Shown here piece by piece: positions 1 through 7,144 of a stretch of DNA of 11,945 nt. The stretch is from Bacteroidales bacterium UBA6192 (GTDB taxonomy: Bacteria; Bacteroidota; Bacteroidia; Bacteroidales; F082): assembly GCA_002422725.1 (NCBI GenBank), contig DITE01000070.1, forward strand, positions 1 to 11,945, read 5' to 3'. The notes under the pieces are model-generated. The model did not search any database, was not told the origin of the DNA, and worked only from the letters and a program-made list of their open reading frames with translations. A program made the translations under genes and the position numbers. Each line of letters begins with the position of its first letter. Position 1 is the first letter of the stretch.

Positions 1-171
1 GCACTAAATCGGACAAGTCAGGAAAGAAGAAAACAACCACCGAGACGTTAGCTTAAATGTTTCGTGACTTCCTGTGAAATTTAGCAGGTTAGGGAGGCGT
101 CGTCTGGTGCAATGCAGGCAAAATACCTGAAAAATATTTGCATCCATCATTTTAAGGGAAAAATTAAATCG
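1..171. other. Left-edge stretch without a confident gene
   Basis: No complete gene is visible here. On the plus strand, the frame starting at base 3 reads a lysine- and threonine-rich tail (TKSDKSGKKKTTTETLA) and stops with TAA at 54-56. That composition would suit the C-terminus of a protein beginning left of the window, but 17 codons cannot prove it. The rest is AT-rich and looks like intergenic DNA between that possible gene and the 3' end of the minus-strand phosphatase gene. Confidence 0.25.
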
Positions 172-192
172 TAAGCTATGATTTTTAGCTTA
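172..192 (-). terminator. Weak hairpin downstream of the phosphatase gene
   Basis: A perfect 7-bp inverted repeat (TAAGCTA / TAGCTTA) with a 7-base loop lies 15 bases past the stop codon of the inositol-monophosphatase-family gene. On the minus strand it is followed by an AT-rich run ending in TTTTT. It sits where the lgt-phosphatase transcript should end. The stem has only two G-C pairs, so it would be a weak intrinsic terminator. Confidence 0.35.
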
Positions 193-207
193 TTATCCCT
201 GCATGGA

Positions 208-1008
208 CTATTGTTCTGTGTTAAAGTGTTTACTGCAAAGCCCTATGAACTCCTCATGGACAAACCCATTGCTTGCGATGATTTCCCTGCTGAAAACCAC
301 TTCGTCTCCACCACTGAAACAACTTAAGCTTCCGCCGGCCTTTTGCACAATAAATGCTCCTGCTGCTACATCCCAAGGGTTCAATCCGTATTCATAAAAC
401 ACCTCAAACCTTCCACAGGCCACATAAACCAGGTCAACAGCAGCCGACCCAAGCCTTCTAAGACCCCTGCTCGATCGCATCAATTCGTCGAACAAACCCA
501 GATAAGGTTTCATGCGCGAAAAATCAGCATAAGGGAAGCCCGTGGCAATCAAACTTCTGTTCAGAGTCGTTTCCTGACTTACACCAATCTCCTGACCATT
601 CAGCATGGCTTTGCCTCCTTCCCAGGCATAAAAACACTCATCGAGATTGACTTCATACACTATTCCGGCAACAGTTGTTTCGTTCTCCTGCAAGGCAATA
701 CTGATGGAATACAAGGGAATACCATGCACATAATTTGTGGTTCCGTCGAGCGGATCGATGATCCAACGATAACGTTCACCTTCCTCAACACCACCCTCTT
801 CGGCTATAAAACCCGCTCCGGGCAGAAGATTCTTCAGGACATCAATGATCATTCTTTCTGCCTCACGATCCACATAAGACACCAGGTCATGAGCACCTTT
901 CTCCTCTACATTTTTCTGTGAAAAACTGCGTCGTTGTTCACGCATAAAGCCTCCCACCTCTCTGCAAAGCTTTACTACTTGCAATGTTATATTCTGAAGA
1001 TCAATCAT
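208..1008 (-). CDS. Inositol-1-monophosphatase family protein
   Basis: A 266-residue cytosolic Mg-dependent phosphatase of the inositol monophosphatase family. These enzymes hydrolyse inositol phosphates, and some relatives act on other sugar or nucleotide phosphates, so the substrate here is not fixed by sequence. The metal-binding signature is intact: an acidic pair at residues 70-71, DPLDGT at 85-90 inside WIIDPLDGTTNYVHG, and the second motif PWDVAAG around 211-217, with Asp213 as the expected ligand. Length is normal for the family. I chose the ATG at 1006-1008, which overlaps the lgt stop as ATGA and gives a standard N-terminus. An in-frame ATG at 1050 would add 14 residues and overlap lgt further. 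The overlap implies translational coupling with lgt. Confidence 0.9.
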   Translation of the reverse strand: MIDLQNITLQVVKLCREVGGFMREQRRSFSQKNVEEKGAHDLVSYVDREAERMIIDVLKNLLPGAGFIAEEGGVEEGERYRWIIDPLDGTTNYVHGIPLYSISIALQENETTVAGIVYEVNLDECFYAWEGGKAMLNGQEIGVSQETTLNRSLIATGFPYADFSRMKPYLGLFDELMRSSRGLRRLGSAAVDLVYVACGRFEVFYEYGLNPWDVAAGAFIVQKAGGSLSCFSGGDEVVFSREIIASNGFVHEEFIGLCSKHFNTEQ

Positions 1009-2159
1009 TTGTTTTTTGTTAAAATGTTCGGGTACTTTTTGAACCACCATAAAAGAATGATACCAACAATGATGAGACTTGTTGAGATTACCTGAGCTTG
1101 CGTGACTGTTATTCCCAGCAAATCAAAGGTGTTGTTAACACGAATCTGTTCAATCGCAAAACGTTCTATCCCATTCAGAATCAAATAAATTGCAAATAAG
1201 ACACCTGGCACACTGAACTTTTTCCTAAGAAACCACAATACACCAAAGATGATCAAACTAAGAGTTGTTTCATAAACCGGGGTTGGGAAGACCGGCTCTG
1301 CCAACCGGAAACAATAAGAGCCGTCACAGCCCGGAATCGGAATACCTTCGCCCAAAATATTGTTCGGGTAATCGTAGGCCCACAACCAGTCCGGCAACAG
1401 GAAAAGCCAGTCGGGCTTAGCAAGCGTGTTAACAATACCCCAATCACCATCGCCTGCAACATGACAACCCATGCGGCCAACGCCATAGGCAAGGATGAGT
1501 CCCGGAGCAACCATATCACCCATCAGACGCCAGTGAATGCCGTTCTTTTGTCCGTACCAGGCCACAGCGCCTGCTGCAACAAGCAAACCACCATAAAAAG
1601 TTAGGCCATCAAGCGATAACAATGCACCCATCGGGTCTGAGGAAAACTCAGCCATGTTTTCAAATATATGAAACAATTTAGCTCCCACTATTCCAGCAAT
1701 GGCAGCTATCAGCACGAGCATCGGGGTGTGCTGGTAAGGATAAATATATTCATCCTCATTGGCTTTTCCTCCCACCCTCTTTTCGCTGTAGTATGACCAG
1801 GCCAGCATCAGTCCTCCCACCAGCAGACCTATCCACACATTGCCCTGAAGTGAAAGCAAACTCCCCTGCGGATCATCTGCAAAGGACTGGTAATCATCAA
1901 ACAACAAAAAAAACTTGAAGCCTGCAATAAAACCTACAACAAAAGTTACCAGGCGGTCAATCCAGCCCGGGGAGCGGGCTCCGGCCGGCACTTTTCGTGC
2001 TGTCAAAAAGCCTTCATTTTCCTTTCGTTTTAGCTCAAGCCAAAGTGTGTAGCCTCCAGCCACAAAAGCAAGTGCCAGAAAAAAGCCATAACTCTGCACA
2101 GGCCAGTTGAATCCGGTTCCAAAGACATCGTTAACAAAATCACTTATTCGTGGATACAT
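1005..2159 (-). CDS. lgt: Prolipoprotein diacylglyceryl transferase
   Basis: An inner-membrane enzyme that transfers diacylglycerol from phosphatidylglycerol to the lipobox cysteine of prolipoproteins, the first step of lipoprotein maturation. It has 384 residues with several hydrophobic spans. The family signature region appears as GVGRMGCHVAGDGDWG at 226-241, a Bacteroidota-like form of the usual GRxGNFxN motif. FPTPVYE at 291-297 matches the H-P-x-x-L-Y-E box, and ERFAIEQ at 332-338 matches the conserved R-F-x-x-E segment. It is about 100 residues longer than the E. coli enzyme, with extra sequence around residues 45-140 and 242-290. Where E. coli has its important His103 (HGGLIG), this protein has Tyr189 (FYGGLL). 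It is followed by a 4-bp overlap with the phosphatase gene and lies 72 bases after the DMT transporter gene. Confidence 0.93.
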   Translation of the reverse strand: MYPRISDFVNDVFGTGFNWPVQSYGFFLALAFVAGGYTLWLELKRKENEGFLTARKVPAGARSPGWIDRLVTFVVGFIAGFKFFLLFDDYQSFADDPQGSLLSLQGNVWIGLLVGGLMLAWSYYSEKRVGGKANEDEYIYPYQHTPMLVLIAAIAGIVGAKLFHIFENMAEFSSDPMGALLSLDGLTFYGGLLVAAGAVAWYGQKNGIHWRLMGDMVAPGLILAYGVGRMGCHVAGDGDWGIVNTLAKPDWLFLLPDWLWAYDYPNNILGEGIPIPGCDGSYCFRLAEPVFPTPVYETTLSLIIFGVLWFLRKKFSVPGVLFAIYLILNGIERFAIEQIRVNNTFDLLGITVTQAQVISTSLIIVGIILLWWFKKYPNILTKNK

Positions 2160-2231
2160 ACTGCATTCTTTATGTTGACCTATTGATTGAAATAATGATT
2201 CAAATTTTTATTACATATTGATTTCGTGCAG

Positions 2232-3173
2232 TTAATTCCGGCCTCCCCCTACTTTTCTTTTCCAAAGCACCAGCCTACCATATACAAGTTGAATATGCCA
2301 GATACTGACTTGCTGAAGCAGTATGCCAGACACGATCAGCATCAGGCCAATATAAGTGGTGAACAAAATCTGTTCACCCACAAAAATACGGATAAAGAAT
2401 AGGGCCATGAAAGGCGACAGAAATATCAGATTACTCACCTTTGCTGTGTTTCGGGCATTTTTAAGGGCCAGCAACCAAAAAACAAAAGTAATTCCCATTT
2501 CAAATGCCCCGATATAAGCTGAACCTGCCAATCCCTGCCAGGAAGGGAATTCAATGTGCGAAAACAACATCATATACAGGAGAATATAAACAAAGCCAAA
2601 CAACATATTGACGAAAATCTTGCTGACGGATTCCCTTTTATCTTTCATATTGATAATCCAGTACAAGGCCCAGAGAAAAGCGCTTCCAACAGCCAGTGCG
2701 ACGCCAACCGGCTCAGTAAAGTCCAATCGACTAAGATTACCACGGGTGCTTATTACAAGTAATCCGGTGAAACTAATCAGAATCGCAAGGATACTGATCC
2801 ATCCGATTTTTTGTTTCAGAATGATTACCGACAGGATTACAAGCACCACCGGCCAACTGTAGTTGAGCACTCCTGCTTCCTGCGCTTTGAGGATGTTGTA
2901 GGCTTCAAAAAGTATCAGATAATACAGAAAAGGGTTGATGAGTCCCATGAGAGCCGAACGCAGGAGTTCATTCCTGCTCATATCCATGATGAGTTTTGCT
3001 TTTTGCTGGGCGAGGAGCACCATCCCAATGGAGATTAGCGCAAAAACAACTGACCAGAAAAGCAACTGATCTACAGCCATGAAACCCAGGCTTATTTTAA
3101 AGGCCGAACTCATGGTGGACCAGAACAAAACAGCAAGCAAGGCATAAATGGTTGAGCGGCGCGGATTCGTCAT
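2232..3173 (-). CDS. DMT-superfamily (EamA) membrane transporter
   Basis: A 313-residue very hydrophobic protein with the repeated EamA layout of the drug/metabolite transporter superfamily. The first repeat spans roughly residues 8-142, starting ALLAVLFWSTMSSAFKISL. The second spans roughly 156-287, starting GVALAVGSAFLWALYWIINM, and a short basic tail follows. Ten membrane segments are expected. Family members usually export amino acids or other small metabolites, but the substrate cannot be read from this sequence. The ATG at 3173 is preceded only five bases upstream by a Bacteroidota -7 element (TACCTTTG), which suggests a leaderless mRNA or a start a little further in. The gene heads a minus-strand run continuing into lgt and the phosphatase gene. 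Confidence 0.85.
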   Translation of the reverse strand: MTNPRRSTIYALLAVLFWSTMSSAFKISLGFMAVDQLLFWSVVFALISIGMVLLAQQKAKLIMDMSRNELLRSALMGLINPFLYYLILFEAYNILKAQEAGVLNYSWPVVLVILSVIILKQKIGWISILAILISFTGLLVISTRGNLSRLDFTEPVGVALAVGSAFLWALYWIINMKDKRESVSKIFVNMLFGFVYILLYMMLFSHIEFPSWQGLAGSAYIGAFEMGITFVFWLLALKNARNTAKVSNLIFLSPFMALFFIRIFVGEQILFTTYIGLMLIVSGILLQQVSIWHIQLVYGRLVLWKRKVGGGRN

Positions 3174-3178
3174 GAATG

Positions 3179-3209
3179 CAAAGGTAGTTAAGGCGCAGAA
3201 GTATGCAAG
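3179..3209 (-). promoter_or_regulatory. Bacteroidota-type promoter for the DMT gene
   Basis: On the minus strand, CTTG (3206-3209) is followed after 19 bases by TACCTTTG (3179-3186), a full match to the Bacteroidota -7 consensus TAnnTTTG with a plausible -33 element. The -7 ends five bases before the annotated ATG, so transcription would start at or next to the start codon. Confidence 0.55.
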
Positions 3210-3294
3210 CAGACCTGAAAAATTTCATCCGGCACTGAAGCAGCTATATTTTTAGAGATTACTTCACACCTAAAATACATCCAGACAAGCATAA

Positions 3295-3310
3295 CCCGCA
3301 ATAAAGCGGG
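3295..3310 (-). terminator. GC-rich hairpin downstream of the superoxide dismutase gene
   Basis: CCCGC (3295-3299) and GCGGG (3306-3310) form a 5-bp all-GC stem with a 6-base AT loop, about 43 bases past the dismutase stop codon. It contrasts with its AT-rich surroundings. No long T-run follows on the minus strand, so terminator function is tentative. Confidence 0.35.
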
Positions 3311-3352
3311 CGTGCACTGAATCAGAAATTTAGAACGGTTTGGGACAATTGC

Positions 3353-4063
3353 CTATTGAGTGGCTTCCATGTATCTGCGCGCTACCTCTTCCCAATTGAC
3401 CACATTCCAGAAAGCTGACAGGTAAGTGCCCCTTTTATTTTGATATTTCAGGTAGTAGGCATGTTCCCATACATCGACAGCCAGAATGGGTTTTCCACGT
3501 TCTTCCACCACATTCATCAGGGGATTATCCTGGTTGGCAGTGGATGAAATAAATAATTTGCCATCACTGTTCACGCTAAGCCATGCCCATCCGCTACCAA
3601 AACGTGAGACACCGGCCGATTCGAAAAGTTTTTTAAAATCTTCAAACGAACCAAAAGTTTCGGTTATGGCTTCATCAAGCCTGCCAACAGGTTTTCCACC
3701 ACCATTTGGCGACATCACCGACCAGAAAAACTCATGGTTGTAATAGCCGCCAGCGTTGTTCCTGATGACATCAGGGAAGGCGTCCATATTATCAAAAATC
3801 TGCTCCAGCGTCATGCCATTTCCTTTGGTGTCGAAATTGGCCTTTACAAAATTGTTGTAATATGCTCTGTGATGCCGGTCATAGTGAATTTCCATAGTCT
3901 GCTTATCGATATGAGGCTCCAGAGCATCATATGCATAAGGAAGTGGGGCAAATACATACGCTTGTTCGACAACCTTGACGCCCACTTTCGCAACCACCTG
4001 AGCATCCTGGGCGTAGGAAGAATACATGAGCAAAGTAAGCATTACAGTAAGGAATTTTTTCAT
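3353..4063 (-). CDS. Fe/Mn-family superoxide dismutase, apparently exported
   Basis: Converts superoxide to hydrogen peroxide and oxygen. From the ATG at 4061-4063 it has 236 residues. Residues 1-18 (MKKFLTVMLTLLMYSSYA) read as a signal peptide, and the mature catalytic domain starts near residue 38 (FAPLPYAYDALEPHI). All four metal ligands are visible: His60 (MEIHYDRHH), His110 (YYNHEFFW), and Asp197 and His201 (DVWEHAYY). Two residues favour manganese or cambialistic use: glycine at the NNAGG site, where iron enzymes usually have Gln, and Gln in STANQDNPL. A longer reading from 4120 is unlikely, because it would start inside the -7 promoter element. Export would place it in the periplasm or outside, which is less common for this family. 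Confidence 0.92.
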   Translation of the reverse strand: MKKFLTVMLTLLMYSSYAQDAQVVAKVGVKVVEQAYVFAPLPYAYDALEPHIDKQTMEIHYDRHHRAYYNNFVKANFDTKGNGMTLEQIFDNMDAFPDVIRNNAGGYYNHEFFWSVMSPNGGGKPVGRLDEAITETFGSFEDFKKLFESAGVSRFGSGWAWLSVNSDGKLFISSTANQDNPLMNVVEERGKPILAVDVWEHAYYLKYQNKRGTYLSAFWNVVNWEEVARRYMEATQ

Positions 4064-4117
4064 TGTGTTAGATATTAATTGGTTATTAAAACAGCAAGTT
4101 AGGCGTTTTGTTTCACA

Positions 4118-4125
4118 CAAAGATA
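4118..4125 (-). promoter_or_regulatory. -7 promoter element for the superoxide dismutase gene
   Basis: The minus strand reads TATCTTTG here, a perfect TAnnTTTG. It predicts a start of transcription near 4111 and a leader of roughly 48 bases before the ATG at 4063, which supports the shorter, signal-peptide-bearing protein. I see no clear -33 TTTG upstream; that area is a T-run. Confidence 0.5.
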
Positions 4126-4146
4126 GGAAAAAAAATGTCTTAAGTA

Positions 4147-4170
4147 ATCATCCATACACTATGGAATGAT
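4147..4170 (-). terminator. Hairpin with downstream T-run after the transporter unit
   Basis: ATCATCCATA (4147-4156) and TATGGAATGAT (4160-4170) pair over ten base pairs with one bulged A and a 3-base loop. On the minus strand the hairpin is followed 11 bases later by eight consecutive T. It lies 16 bases past the stop of the phosphoesterase-like fragment and just upstream of the dismutase promoter. This is a reasonable place for an intrinsic terminator separating the two units. Confidence 0.45.
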
Positions 4171-4186
4171 GTAAAGACCTGCAAGG

Positions 4187-4432
4187 TTAATTCATTTCTT
4201 CAGCGGCTTCCCATCCATAATCAACATATCTCCAGTCTATTTCGCCTGTATTGTCCAGATTAAGAAGCATAAATCCCTCCTGAAGTCCCCGGTTTAGTCC
4301 GCGCCACCAACGGGCTGACACTGCTCCGCCGGTAATAAAATGATGTCGTTCACGCAGATATTCTCGATGAGGCACAAATATTCCTGCAAAACCAGTTTGA
4401 GGTGGAAGTAAACAAACTCTTCCCTTAAACAA
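4187..4432 (-). pseudogene. Orphan C-terminal fragment, metallophosphoesterase-like
   Basis: An open stretch of about 81 codons whose C-terminal half (ITGGAVSARWWRGLNRG, then EGFMLLNLDN and IDWRYVDYGWEA) resembles the end of calcineurin-like phosphoesterases. None of the N-terminal metal-binding motifs of that family is present. There is no ATG near its beginning: the first possible start is TTG at 4432, and an in-frame TAA lies a few codons upstream. Only 26 bases separate it from the stop of the DASS transporter gene on the same strand, so the missing catalytic domain cannot lie there. I read it as the remnant of a gene truncated by deletion or by arrival of the transporter gene. A small functional protein read from TTG remains possible. 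The family assignment is from memory of sequence patterns and is uncertain. Confidence 0.45.
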
Positions 4433-4458
4433 GATATTAACCCAGGATTAAGTATTAA

Positions 4459-5970
4459 TTACTGCCATGAAGTGGGAAAAACAGTTGAATCGATACCAAA
4501 TACAATTCGGGCCCAAAACCAGGTCAGTAAGGTGAGCACGATGATTCCAGCCAGATTCATCACCAGACCGGCTTTGGCCATCTGCATGACTGTGATGCGT
4601 CTGGTGCCAAAAATAATGGCATTGGGTGGCGTGGCCACAGGCAGCATAAAAGCCATAGATGCTGCAATGGTGGCCGGTATCATCAGTAAAAGAGGATTGA
4701 TGTTGGAACTTACTGACAGGCCTGCCAGAATAGGCAGTACCATTTCAGTAGTAGCTGTGTTAGAAGTAAGTTCAGTAACAAAGGTCATCATAGTCACCAC
4801 AATCACTATAAACAAAACGGGATGAATCCCTTCCATCCACTGCAGCTGATTTCCGATCCACATGGCCAGTCCCGAATCGCGGATACCCCCTGCAAGGGCA
4901 AAACCTCCGCCAAATAAAAGGACAATGTCCCAGGGCAGATCTGCTGCAGTTTTCCAGTCCATAAGCCTGCTTCCGGGAGTGCTTTTCGAGGGGATAATGA
5001 ATAAGGGAATTGTAAGTGCAATGGCTATCGTTCCGTCGTTGATCAGTGAGGGGTTCGTCAGCAATGCGTCCCATCCGGGTATTGTGGCAAAACCCAGGTC
5101 GATGGTGCTTCTGAAAGTCCACAACAGCGCAAGGACAATAAAATGCACCAGAACAATGAGTTCTTCTGAGGAAATTTTACCCAGGGAGGCATACTGATCT
5201 TCGAGAGCTATTTTACCACCCGTCTCCGCCCCACTTTTTCGAATATATCTGTGTGATAAATATATCCATCCGAAAAGCAACATAATTATGGAAACGGGTA
5301 ATGCAAACAATAACCATTGTCCAAAACCGATTTCGGGGGCAGATGGGAACATGATATGAAAAATTCGCGCAAATGACAGGTTTGGAGGTGTCCCTACCAA
5401 TGTGGCGATACCTCCAATGGAAGCGCTATAAGCTACGCCCAACAGCATACCACACGACATCTGTTTCTGGTTTTCAGGCAACATATTCTCTGTTAGCTGA
5501 AGCAAAACTGCCAATAAAATAGGAATCATCATCATGGCCGTTGCAGTATTCGAAATCCACATGGATAAAAAAGCTGTAGCTCCCATGAAACCCATAAGGA
5601 TTCCGGTGGGTTTGGTACCAGTAAGCATCAGTATCCTGATGGCAATCCGTTTGTGCAGCTGCCATTTTTGCATAGCCAATGCGAGTAAAAACCCACCAAT
5701 AAACAAAAAGATAACATCGTTGAAATAGGCTGAGGAAACCACTTTCCCATTGCTGATGCCCAATAGTGGCAACAAGGCCACAGGTAGCAGCGAGGTGATG
5801 GCAAGCGGCACAACCTCGGTAATCCACCAAATAGCCATCCATAGGGCAACGCCAAGCATACGGCCAACAACCGGATTATCCGGGTCGATTTCCCAGAAAA
5901 AAAACAACAGACACACTGCCGGACCAAGTGCCAGTCCTATGTTGCGTGTATCCCGAACAAGCTGTGACAT
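4459..5970 (-). CDS. DASS/SLC13-family sodium:anion symporter
   Basis: A 503-residue inner-membrane transporter of the divalent anion:sodium symporter family, which imports dicarboxylates such as succinate and malate, citrate, or sulfate. The two inverted repeats each carry the family's Ser-Asn-Thr sodium/substrate motif: SNTATAMMM at 140-148 and SNTATTEMVLP at 403-413. Each repeat is followed by a proline-rich loop, GGIATLVGTPPN at 186-197 and MLPVATPPNAIIFG at 442-455. Length and hydrophobic layout are complete. The ligand cannot be told from the motifs alone, though the GTPPN and ATPPN loops resemble those of dicarboxylate carriers. It is divergent from the carbamate kinase gene across a 185-base spacer that contains an 18-bp palindrome about 87 bases upstream of this start. 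No perfect TAnnTTTG was seen for this gene. Confidence 0.9.
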   Translation of the reverse strand: MSQLVRDTRNIGLALGPAVCLLFFFWEIDPDNPVVGRMLGVALWMAIWWITEVVPLAITSLLPVALLPLLGISNGKVVSSAYFNDVIFLFIGGFLLALAMQKWQLHKRIAIRILMLTGTKPTGILMGFMGATAFLSMWISNTATAMMMIPILLAVLLQLTENMLPENQKQMSCGMLLGVAYSASIGGIATLVGTPPNLSFARIFHIMFPSAPEIGFGQWLLFALPVSIIMLLFGWIYLSHRYIRKSGAETGGKIALEDQYASLGKISSEELIVLVHFIVLALLWTFRSTIDLGFATIPGWDALLTNPSLINDGTIAIALTIPLFIIPSKSTPGSRLMDWKTAADLPWDIVLLFGGGFALAGGIRDSGLAMWIGNQLQWMEGIHPVLFIVIVVTMMTFVTELTSNTATTEMVLPILAGLSVSSNINPLLLMIPATIAASMAFMLPVATPPNAIIFGTRRITVMQMAKAGLVMNLAGIIVLTLLTWFWARIVFGIDSTVFPTSWQ

Positions 5971-6056
5971 GAGTTTATATTGGCTAGTGTTTCTTTTACA
6001 ATCCGTAAAGTTAAAAAGCTATTCATTCAAGTAAACAATTATCTCAGAAAATCTTA

Positions 6057-6074
6057 TTGTGAATTTAATCACAA
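6057..6074. promoter_or_regulatory. 18-bp palindrome, Rex- or CRP-type operator
   Basis: TTGTGAATTTAATCACAA is a near-perfect inverted repeat in the spacer between the DASS gene and arcC. It matches the classical Rex box TTGTGAAnnnnTTCACAA at all but one defined position. It also matches the CRP half-sites TGTGA-N6-TCACA exactly. Its centre is about 52 bases upstream of the start of transcription predicted for arcC. A rex gene lies about 1 kb away, so Rex is a natural candidate, but the sequence alone cannot choose between the two regulators. Confidence 0.6.
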
Positions 6075-6103
6075 AGGATGAATCAATGAAGAATGAAATT
6101 GTT

Positions 6104-6111
6104 TACTTTTG
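6104..6111 (+). promoter_or_regulatory. -7 promoter element for arcC
   Basis: TACTTTTG is a full match to TAnnTTTG. It predicts transcription from about 6118 and a leader of about 38 bases before the ATG at 6156. An in-frame ATG at 6093 lies upstream of this element and is therefore unlikely to be used. No clear -33 TTTG is visible, which would suit a promoter that depends on an activator. Confidence 0.5.
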
Positions 6112-6155
6112 CATTCTTTTCAATTCTATTTTCAGAAACTAACAGTAAAACAAAG

Positions 6156-7100
6156 ATGAAGAAACTTGCCGTTGTAGCTTTCGGAGGCAATGCCCTGCTA
6201 AGAGGAAACCAAAAAGGGACGATAGACGAACAGGAGAACAATGCTTATCAAGCCTGTGAAAACCTGCTCAAACTCATGGAAAAGAATTACAACCTGGTTG
6301 TTACCCATGGAAACGGACCTCAGGTCGGCAATATCTTACTGGCCAATACGGCAGGAAATAAACTCTATGGAATACCCGATATGCCGCTCGACATCAGCGT
6401 GGCGTATTCACAAGGATTCATTGGCTACGTTATTGAACAACAATTGCGTAATGTGTTAATGGCTAAAGATATGGATCGTGATATTATTTCAATCATTACG
6501 CAGGTACTGGTGAATAAAGATGATCCGGCTTTCAGCGATCCGACGAAGCCTATTGGTCCATTTTACACCAGAGAAGAGTCCGAACTTATTACCAAAGAAA
6601 ACGGATCGGTATTCAAGGAAGATGCCCGTGGTCGTGGCTGGCGGAAAGTTGTTGCCTCGCCGACCCCATTGGTGATTTTCAACCGTCAGACCATTGAAAA
6701 AATTGCCCGTGAAGGCCACATTGTTATTGCTGTCGGTGGTGGTGGCATTCCCTGCTTCTATGTTGAATCGAACAAGCTCCAGGGTATTGATGCCGTGATA
6801 GACAAGGATCTGGCTTCATCGCTGCTCGCATCCCAGATCAGGGCCGATAAATTGTTTATCCTCACCGATGTACCAAAAGTCTGTCTCAATTTCAATACAC
6901 CACAGGAAAAATCATTGGACAAGATGACCATTGCCGAAGCCAAAAAATACCTTGCTGAAGGTCAGTTTGGCGAAGGCAGTATGGCTCCGAAAATCAGGGC
7001 TGCGGTACACTTTGTTGAAAGAAGCGGCAAAGACACCATTATCACTGAATCAACATTGCTGGGTGTTGACGGTGGCGGAACACGTGTAACGATTGTTTAA
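6156..7100 (+). CDS. arcC: Carbamate kinase
   Basis: Interconverts carbamoyl phosphate plus ADP with carbamate plus ATP. The usual role is the ATP-making last step of arginine/citrulline, agmatine or purine-derived ureide breakdown, and the reverse reaction makes carbamoyl phosphate. It has 314 residues, the normal family length. Family motifs are intact in order: AFGGNALLRG at 8-17, THGNGPQVGN at 50-59, KPIGPFYTREE at 131-141, AVGGGGIPC at 192-200, GIDAVIDKDLASSLLA at 210-225, ILTDVPKV at 235-242 and GEGSMAPKIRA at 273-283. The ATG at 6156 gives the standard N-terminus MKKLAVVAFGG; a longer reading from 6093 adds 21 residues that start upstream of the promoter element. No arginine deiminase or carbamoyltransferase gene is nearby. 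It converges on rex, with 44 bases between the stops. Confidence 0.95.
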   Translation: MKKLAVVAFGGNALLRGNQKGTIDEQENNAYQACENLLKLMEKNYNLVVTHGNGPQVGNILLANTAGNKLYGIPDMPLDISVAYSQGFIGYVIEQQLRNVLMAKDMDRDIISIITQVLVNKDDPAFSDPTKPIGPFYTREESELITKENGSVFKEDARGRGWRKVVASPTPLVIFNRQTIEKIAREGHIVIAVGGGGIPCFYVESNKLQGIDAVIDKDLASSLLASQIRADKLFILTDVPKVCLNFNTPQEKSLDKMTIAEAKKYLAEGQFGEGSMAPKIRAAVHFVERSGKDTIITESTLLGVDGGGTRVTIV

Positions 7101-7144
7101 TAGCTTTATCAGAATAGACTGAACAGGGTTACACTTTAACGGAT

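Noticed and set aside
343..921. A 192-codon open frame on the plus strand opposite the phosphatase gene
   Set aside because: It lies wholly antisense to a well-conserved enzyme with intact motifs, and its composition looks like a translated reverse complement with no recognisable domain.
4107..4121. TTTGTTTCACACAAA as a Rex site at the dismutase promoter
   Set aside because: The arms are only five bases and the spacing does not match either Rex box form; likely chance overlap with the -7 element.
6093..6155. An upstream in-frame ATG for arcC giving a signal-like N-terminus (MKLFTFAFFSILFS)
   Set aside because: It precedes the TACTTTTG -7 element, so it would not be transcribed from that promoter, and carbamate kinases start at MKKLAVVAFGG and are cytosolic.
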